From assembly GCA_017440425.1 (NCBI GenBank), contig JAFSHJ010000216.1:1-8691 (forward strand): a stretch of DNA of 8,691 nucleotides, read 5' to 3'. The notes under the pieces were generated by a model. That model saw only the letters and a list, made by a program, of their open reading frames with translations, made no database searches and had not been told where the DNA came from. The stretch is from Oscillospiraceae bacterium (GTDB lineage: Bacteria > Bacillota > Clostridia > Oscillospirales > Ruminococcaceae). Positions 5,010 through 8,691 of this stretch are shown here, piece by piece. Numbering within the stretch: position 1 is the first letter of the stretch; each line of letters starts with the position of its first letter. Position numbers and translations under genes: made by a program.

Positions 5010-6677
5010 TTATATTTCTGTCAGCTTTTTACAGCTCTCTGCCAATTTGGCGGCAGTCTTCCTGCACTCATCCTCCGTCTCTGCAGAGGCGGTGACATAG
5101 AGCTTCAGCTTGGGTTCTGTACCGGAGGGGCGCACGACGATCTCGCTCTTATCCGCCAGCAGGAAACGCAACATATTGCTCACGGGCAGCCCCGTCTCAT
5201 CAAATTTGTAGTCGATGAATTTCTCCACCGCAATTCCCGCAAACTCTGTGGGGGTATTTTCTCTTATGCCGTTCATTATGGCGGTCATTTTCTCCATGCC
5301 GGAAGCACCTTCGAACGCCATGTTAACAAGTTCGGAGCGGTAGTAGCCGTATTCCTCATAGAGGGACTCCAGCGCCTGAAGCAGGTTTTTGCCCTGAGAT
5401 TTATAATATGCCGCCATCTCGCAGATGAGCATGGATGCGTTTACGGCATCCTTATCGCGCACCGCTGTGCCGGAAAGATAGCCGTAGCTCTCCTCAAAGC
5501 CGAAGATGAATCGGTTTTCCTCACCTTCAGCCTCCCATTCGCCGATTTTTCCGCCGATAAACTTAAAGCCGGTGAGGAGGTCGCAGAGCTCAACTCCGTA
5601 TTTCTCCGCAACTCTTGCGGTCATTCCGGTGGTAACCACGGTTTTTATGGCTGTGGGATTTTTTGGCATGGTACCGTTTTGGGTGCGCATTCTGCAGACA
5701 TAGTCAAAGAGCATAACACCCATCTCGTTGCCGCTTATCAGGCGCACGCCATCATCGGTGACAACGCCTGCACCGACTCTGTCGCAATCGGGGTCGGTGG
5801 CACGACAGAAATCGGCGCCCACCTCTTTGGCAAGCTGTGCAGCAAGGCGCATCGCCGCCTCAATTTCGGGATTGGGATATGGGCAGGTGGGAAAATTGCC
5901 ATCGGGAAGCTCCTGCTCCGGCACGACGGTGACGTTGATGTTGCCGATGCGCTGAAGCATGGTCCTTACAGGTTTGTTGCCCGTGCCGTTGAGGGGGCTG
6001 TATACCACCTTTGTCTCCACCTGCGGCGGACAGAGGCTGAGAGATGCTACCATATCGTAATAGGCATCGGTCAGATCGGTGCCGATATAGCATATTTTCC
6101 CCTCAGCAAGCAGCTTATCAAAGCTCGGCAGCTCTGCTGCGATCATCTCTTCCTTTTCGATGAGGTGCATAACGTTTTCGGATTCTTCGATATCAAGCTG
6201 ACAGCCGTCGCTGCCGTAGGCTTTATAGCCGTTGTATTTTGCCGGGTTGTGGCTGGCGGTTATGACGATGCCGCCGTCGCAATGCAGATATCTCACCGCA
6301 AAGCTGAGCATAGGCGTGGGGATAAGCTCCTGATAGAGCCAAACCTTCACACCTTTTGCCGCCAGCGCCGCAGCAGCCACCTTTGCAAACACGTCGCTCT
6401 TGATGCGGCTGTCGTAGCCGATGGCGCAGGCCGGCGATGCGGACTTTGTGAGCAGGTGCTCCGCAAAACCTCTGGTGGCTCTGTCCACGGTGTGAATATT
6501 CATGCGGTTGGAACCTGCACCGATAACTCCGCGAAGTCCCGCCGTGCCGAATTCCAGCTCACGGTAAAAGCGATCCGAAAGTTCATCTTCATCGGTAATA
6601 TTCAAAAGCTCCTCTTTCAGCTCTTTGTCCAAAGCCTCCGAGTTCATCCAATAATCATAGCTGTTTTTCCAGTTCAT
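5010..6677 (-). CDS. Phosphoglucomutase/phosphomannomutase (alpha-D-phosphohexomutase family)
   Basis: A 555-residue cytosolic phospho-sugar mutase of the PgcA/ManB type. It interconverts hexose 1- and 6-phosphates (glucose, perhaps also mannose) and feeds glycolysis, glycogen and cell-envelope sugars. FGTAGLRG (43-50) is the N-terminal substrate motif; TASHNP (140-145) holds the phosphoserine Ser142; DPDCDR (295-300) is the Mg loop, with Cys where DPDADR is the other common form; GFEESYGY (393-400) is the sugar-binding loop; RPSGTEPKLKLY (516-527) is the C-terminal phosphate loop. All catalytic motifs are present and the length is usual for the larger Firmicutes forms. AAGGAG sits 7 nt before the ATG. 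It is a single-gene unit with its own promoter and terminator. The preferred substrate cannot be read from the sequence. Confidence 0.95.
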   Translation of the reverse strand: MNWKNSYDYWMNSEALDKELKEELLNITDEDELSDRFYRELEFGTAGLRGVIGAGSNRMNIHTVDRATRGFAEHLLTKSASPACAIGYDSRIKSDVFAKVAAAALAAKGVKVWLYQELIPTPMLSFAVRYLHCDGGIVITASHNPAKYNGYKAYGSDGCQLDIEESENVMHLIEKEEMIAAELPSFDKLLAEGKICYIGTDLTDAYYDMVASLSLCPPQVETKVVYSPLNGTGNKPVRTMLQRIGNINVTVVPEQELPDGNFPTCPYPNPEIEAAMRLAAQLAKEVGADFCRATDPDCDRVGAGVVTDDGVRLISGNEMGVMLFDYVCRMRTQNGTMPKNPTAIKTVVTTGMTARVAEKYGVELCDLLTGFKFIGGKIGEWEAEGEENRFIFGFEESYGYLSGTAVRDKDAVNASMLICEMAAYYKSQGKNLLQALESLYEEYGYYRSELVNMAFEGASGMEKMTAIMNGIRENTPTEFAGIAVEKFIDYKFDETGLPVSNMLRFLLADKSEIVVRPSGTEPKLKLYVTASAETEDECRKTAAKLAESCKKLTEI

Positions 6678-6712
6678 CTGCTTTCTCCTTGATAAATCGT
6701 TCTCTATATGTG

Positions 6713-6741
6713 ATTATATTTCCTGTTCAAAGCATTGTCAA
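6713..6741 (-). promoter_or_regulatory. Perfect-consensus sigma-A promoter of the phosphomutase gene
   Basis: On the minus strand TTGACA (6736-6741), 17-nt spacer, TATAAT (6713-6718): 12 of 12 consensus bases. The transcript start falls near 6706, giving a leader of about 29 nt before the ATG at 6677. Confidence 0.88.
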
Positions 6742-6828
6742 CCACTAATAAGCTGTGTGAAAATTTTTTGCTTCATCAACTTCAACAAATCTTGACTTAT
6801 ATTGCTATAAATGCAAACTTTATATTCA

Positions 6829-6856
6829 TTGTATATTCACAATTATAAATTATAAT
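6829..6856 (+). promoter_or_regulatory. Likely promoter of the lipid kinase operon
   Basis: TTGTAT (6829-6834), 16-nt spacer, TATAAT (6851-6856), about 40 nt before the ATG at 6898. The surrounding 100 bp are very AT-rich, so other -10-like words exist and the choice is tentative. Confidence 0.45.
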
Positions 6857-6885
6857 AATTATATCACCACTTGATGCGACACAGT

Positions 6886-6890
6886 GAGGA
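6886..6890 (+). promoter_or_regulatory. Shine-Dalgarno site deciding the lipid kinase start
   Basis: GAGGA is 7 nt before ATG 6898. In-frame TTG 6871 and ATG 6874 have no ribosome site, so the shorter protein is preferred. Confidence 0.7.
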
Positions 6891-6897
6891 TTACCTT

Positions 6898-7794
6898 ATG
6901 GAAAACCACTCTAAAAGCGTATTGATAATCTCCAATCCCCGTGCGGGAAAGCTTAAGACAAAAAAATATCTTTCAATTATATCGAATGTGTTCATCAGCC
7001 GCGGCTACGATGTTACCACCAGAAGGACCCGCTGGCACCGAGACGCCTCCTCCATTGCCCACAGCAAAGCCGCAAAATATGATCTTGTTGTCTGCTGCGG
7101 CGGCGACGGCACACTCAACGAGGTGGTTTCCGGACTTATGACTCTGCCATCCCCTCCTCCTCTCGGATACATCCCCATGGGCACCACCAACGATTTTGCC
7201 GCATCACTCGGTCTTTCCCGTGATTTTATCCGCTCTGCACGGAACATTATGGACGGCAAAGAACGCAACCTGGATGTGGGCGAGATGAACGGCCGTTATT
7301 TCACATACATTGCCTCTTTCGGTGCGTTCACGGAGTCCTCCTACTCCACACCGCAGAATGTGAAAAACATTCTCGGGCATATGGCATATGTGCTGGACGG
7401 AGTCGCTCACCTCACCAACATAAAACCCTACCATGTGACTGTGGAGACCGAAGAGCGCACCTGCAGCGACGAATATCTTTTCGGCTCTGTCAGCAACTCC
7501 ACCTCCATTGCAGGTGTTATCAAGCTGGATCCCGATCAGGTTGATTTCTCGGATGGTTTGTTCGAGGTCATGCTCATCAAGCTGCCGAAAACTCCTCTTC
7601 AGGTGCAAAACCTGATAAATGCGCTCATCTCCAAAAAGTTTGACGACAGCGACTGCATTGAATTTTTCCATTCCTCCAGCGTCAAAATAACCACCGAGCA
7701 GCCCATCAGCTGGACCCTCGACGGAGAATACGGCGACAGGACCACCTCTGTTGAGATCAAAAACCACCGCAACGCACTCACTATTATTGTTTGA
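6898..7794 (+). CDS. Diacylglycerol kinase-family lipid kinase (YegS/DgkB/BmrU type)
   Basis: A 298-residue soluble lipid kinase of the DAGK catalytic-domain family. Members phosphorylate diacylglycerol or related lipids with ATP at the membrane face, recycling diacylglycerol to phosphatidate. VLIISNPRAGK (8-18) is the first strand and loop; VVCCGGDGTLNEVVSGL (64-80) holds the GGDGT nucleotide-binding signature; GYIPMGTTNDFAASLG (90-105) is the second conserved block; WTLDGEYG near the C terminus has the conserved DGE. There is no transmembrane segment, as expected for this family and unlike the small integral DgkA. The first gene of a two-gene unit; the GNAT gene starts 17 bp after its stop. 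The spacer before it is shared with the divergent phosphomutase. The true lipid substrate is not readable; the BmrU/YegS group includes enzymes of unknown specificity. Confidence 0.92.
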   Translation: MENHSKSVLIISNPRAGKLKTKKYLSIISNVFISRGYDVTTRRTRWHRDASSIAHSKAAKYDLVVCCGGDGTLNEVVSGLMTLPSPPPLGYIPMGTTNDFAASLGLSRDFIRSARNIMDGKERNLDVGEMNGRYFTYIASFGAFTESSYSTPQNVKNILGHMAYVLDGVAHLTNIKPYHVTVETEERTCSDEYLFGSVSNSTSIAGVIKLDPDQVDFSDGLFEVMLIKLPKTPLQVQNLINALISKKFDDSDCIEFFHSSSVKITTEQPISWTLDGEYGDRTTSVEIKNHRNALTIIV

Positions 7795-7811
7795 CATAAC
7801 GGAGGTGCTTT

Positions 7812-8330
7812 ATGCCTCAATATCAGATATCATCTCTGCTCCCCCATCAATATTCCGCCTGTGAAACGATGGTGCGAAAGAGCTTTGCCACCGTTGCGGC
7901 GCAGTTCGGTCTCACCCGTGAAAACTGCCCATCCAACCCTGCTTTTTGGCCTTCCGGGCAGCTTGCGGCTGATGCAAAAGACGGAAAAGAGATGTATATT
8001 TTATCCAGCAAGGATAAAATAATTGGATTTATACAGCTTGTTGTAATAGATAACACCGCCGTTGATCTTGCGCAGCTGTGTGTATTACCCGACCAACGCA
8101 GAAAGGGCTGCGGAAAACAGCTTTTGGATTTTGCCAAAAAGCGTGCTGCCGATATGGGACGGCAAAAGCTGACCCTCGGCATGATAGACAGTAATCTGCC
8201 GCTGAAAAAGTGGTATATCAAAAACGGATTCACCCAGACCGGTGCACGGATATATTCAAACCTGCCTTTTGCTGTGGGATTTTTGGAGTGTTCCGTTGCA
8301 AAAGTCGCTTTCAATCCGCTGCTGCGGTGA
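7812..8330 (+). CDS. GNAT-family N-acetyltransferase
   Basis: A 172-residue acetyl-CoA-dependent transferase. IIGFIQLVV (70-78) and VDLAQLCVLPDQRRKGCGKQ (84-103) are the central beta strand and acetyl-CoA pyrophosphate loop (motif A; QRRKGCG at 95-101 fits Q/R-x-x-G-x-G/A). The helix LLDFAKKRAADMG follows, and LKKWYIKNGF (131-140) is the motif B region with the usual Tyr and NGF. It is a single-domain protein with no signal peptide. GGAGG lies 6 nt before the ATG, and the 17-bp gap indicates co-transcription with the lipid kinase. The acceptor (protein, amine or antibiotic) cannot be predicted; the pairing with a lipid kinase has no obvious biochemical logic. Confidence 0.92.
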   Translation: MPQYQISSLLPHQYSACETMVRKSFATVAAQFGLTRENCPSNPAFWPSGQLAADAKDGKEMYILSSKDKIIGFIQLVVIDNTAVDLAQLCVLPDQRRKGCGKQLLDFAKKRAADMGRQKLTLGMIDSNLPLKKWYIKNGFTQTGARIYSNLPFAVGFLECSVAKVAFNPLLR

Positions 8331-8357
8331 GCGTGACCGAAAAAGCAATATAACCTT

Positions 8358-8383
8358 AAACCCGCCCAAAGGTGGGCTTTTTT
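8358..8383 (+). terminator. Terminator of the lipid kinase-acetyltransferase operon
   Basis: GCCCA (8364-8368) and TGGGC (8373-8377) form a short GC-rich stem with loop AAGG, then six T (8378-8383). It starts 27 nt after the acetyltransferase stop. Confidence 0.75.
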
Positions 8384-8417
8384 GTTTCAGAGATGCTGCT
8401 CTTTTAGATTGCACATA

Positions 8418-8495
8418 CGCCCCGCTCTGCCTCGTGTCACGAGGCTACTCCGCTGCAAGCGGAGCCGCCGACGTTAAGTCGGCGGGAGCGGGGCG
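8418..8495. repeat. Cloverleaf element: 10-bp closing stem with three hairpins
   Basis: CGCCCCGCTC (8418-8427) pairs perfectly with GAGCGGGGCG (8486-8495). Inside are three perfect hairpins: GCCTCGTG/CACGAGGC (8429-8445), CTCCGCT/AGCGGAG with loop GCA (8448-8464), and CCGCCGAC/GTCGGCGG with loop GTTAA (8465-8485). Only 3 nt of the junction are unpaired. It is 78 bp and GC-rich, unlike the AT-rich spacers elsewhere. The size recalls a tRNA, but there is no 7-nt anticodon loop and no TTC loop. It could act as RNA on either strand or as a DNA cruciform; no known family is recognised. Confidence 0.9.
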
Positions 8496-8690
8496 ATGGG
8501 CACTCCGGAAAACACCATATTTCATCTTCTCTTGTGCGCCCATTGCGAAGATTGCCTCCTCTTCGGCAATCTTCAACGCCTTCCCTCTAAACCGATGGGC
8601 ACTCCGGAAAACACCATATTTCATCTTCTCTTGTGCGCCCATTGCGAAGATTGCCTCCTCTTCGGCAATCTTCAACGCCTTCCCTCTAAA
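8445..8690 (-). other. Open minus-strand frame through the tandem repeats, doubtful gene
   Basis: Because 99 is a multiple of 3, one minus-strand frame stays open through both repeats and beyond the right edge, giving a 33-residue repeat containing KIAEEEAIFAMGAQ and KMKYGVFRSAHR. It stops (TAG, 8445-8447) inside the cloverleaf after about 16 residues rich in Ala, Pro and Leu. There is no ribosome site or clear start in view; only TTG at 8675 is a candidate. It is more likely a structured repeat that happens to be open, but a repeat protein ending here cannot be excluded. Confidence 0.2.
8494..8592. repeat. 99-bp tandem repeat, copy 1
   Basis: First of two base-identical 99-bp units; the phase is arbitrary. 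It begins on the last two bases of the cloverleaf. It contains two potential hairpins: ATGGGCAC (8496-8503) with GTGCGCCCAT (8534-8543, 2-nt bulge), and GAAGATTGCC (8547-8556) with GGCAATCTTC (8565-8574) around an 8-nt loop. Confidence 0.95.
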
Positions 8691-8691
8691 C
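8593..8691. repeat. 99-bp tandem repeat, copy 2, reaching the window edge
   Basis: Identical to copy 1 at every base and ending on the last base of the window, so further copies may lie beyond. Perfect identity points to recent duplication or ongoing homogenisation. Confidence 0.95.

Noticed and set aside
4893..6692. 599-codon open frame on the plus strand
   Set aside because: It is antisense to the phosphomutase, whose catalytic motifs are all intact, and begins inside the terminator structure.
8418..8495. tRNA gene, suggested by the cloverleaf fold and 78-nt length
   Set aside because: The closing stem is 10 bp, hairpin loops are 1, 3 and 5 nt, and there is no 7-nt anticodon loop, TTC-type loop or D-loop GG on either strand.
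8494..8691. CRISPR array
   Set aside because: The 99-bp units are contiguous and identical with no variable spacers, and no cas gene is present.

Overview
The window looks like chromosomal DNA of an anaerobic Gram-positive bacterium of the Clostridia, plausibly an Oscillospiraceae/Ruminococcaceae-type gut organism. This is inferred from the strong AGGAGG-type ribosome binding sites, AT-rich spacers with sigma-A promoters, rho-independent terminators, a lipoprotein-type membrane fusion protein and a ferredoxin-dependent 2-oxoacid oxidoreductase operon. Nothing in the sequence fixes a species. There is no phage, insertion sequence, CRISPR array, rRNA or tRNA.

Layout. 1-599 (minus) is the N-terminal part of a HlyD/RND-type membrane fusion lipoprotein that runs off the left edge. 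A 381-bp AT-rich divergent spacer with its promoter separates it from a small XRE-type repressor (981-1226, plus), which ends at a clear terminator. A near-consensus extended -10 promoter (1398-1426) then drives the metabolic core: a P-loop ATPase of the ParA/MinD/Mrp superfamily (1475-2158), a small ferredoxin (2230-2436), and the alpha, beta and gamma subunits of a 2-oxoacid:ferredoxin oxidoreductase (2472-4845). The last four genes make one enzyme: the beta subunit with TPP and the alpha subunit oxidatively decarboxylate a branched-chain 2-oxoacid or 2-oxoglutarate to the acyl-CoA, and the electrons go to ferredoxin. The ATPase is not a known subunit, but position suggests a link.

The operon meets a convergent phosphoglucomutase/phosphomannomutase gene (5010-6677, minus) at a 115-bp nested inverted-repeat structure (4857-4971). 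It carries one terminator hairpin per strand, both enclosed by a 14-bp outer stem. The mutase has a perfect-consensus promoter (TTGACA-17-TATAAT). Divergent from it lies a two-gene plus-strand unit: a diacylglycerol-kinase-family lipid kinase (6898-7794) and a GNAT acetyltransferase (7812-8330), followed by a terminator.

The right end (8391-8691) has no convincing gene but is the most structured stretch. It holds a 78-bp perfect four-way cloverleaf (10-bp closing stem, three hairpins of 7-8 bp), directly followed by two identical 99-bp tandem repeats. Each repeat contains two hairpins and stays open in one minus-strand frame as a 33-residue repeat. It is not a tRNA and matches no element I can name; it is the best candidate for something undescribed here.
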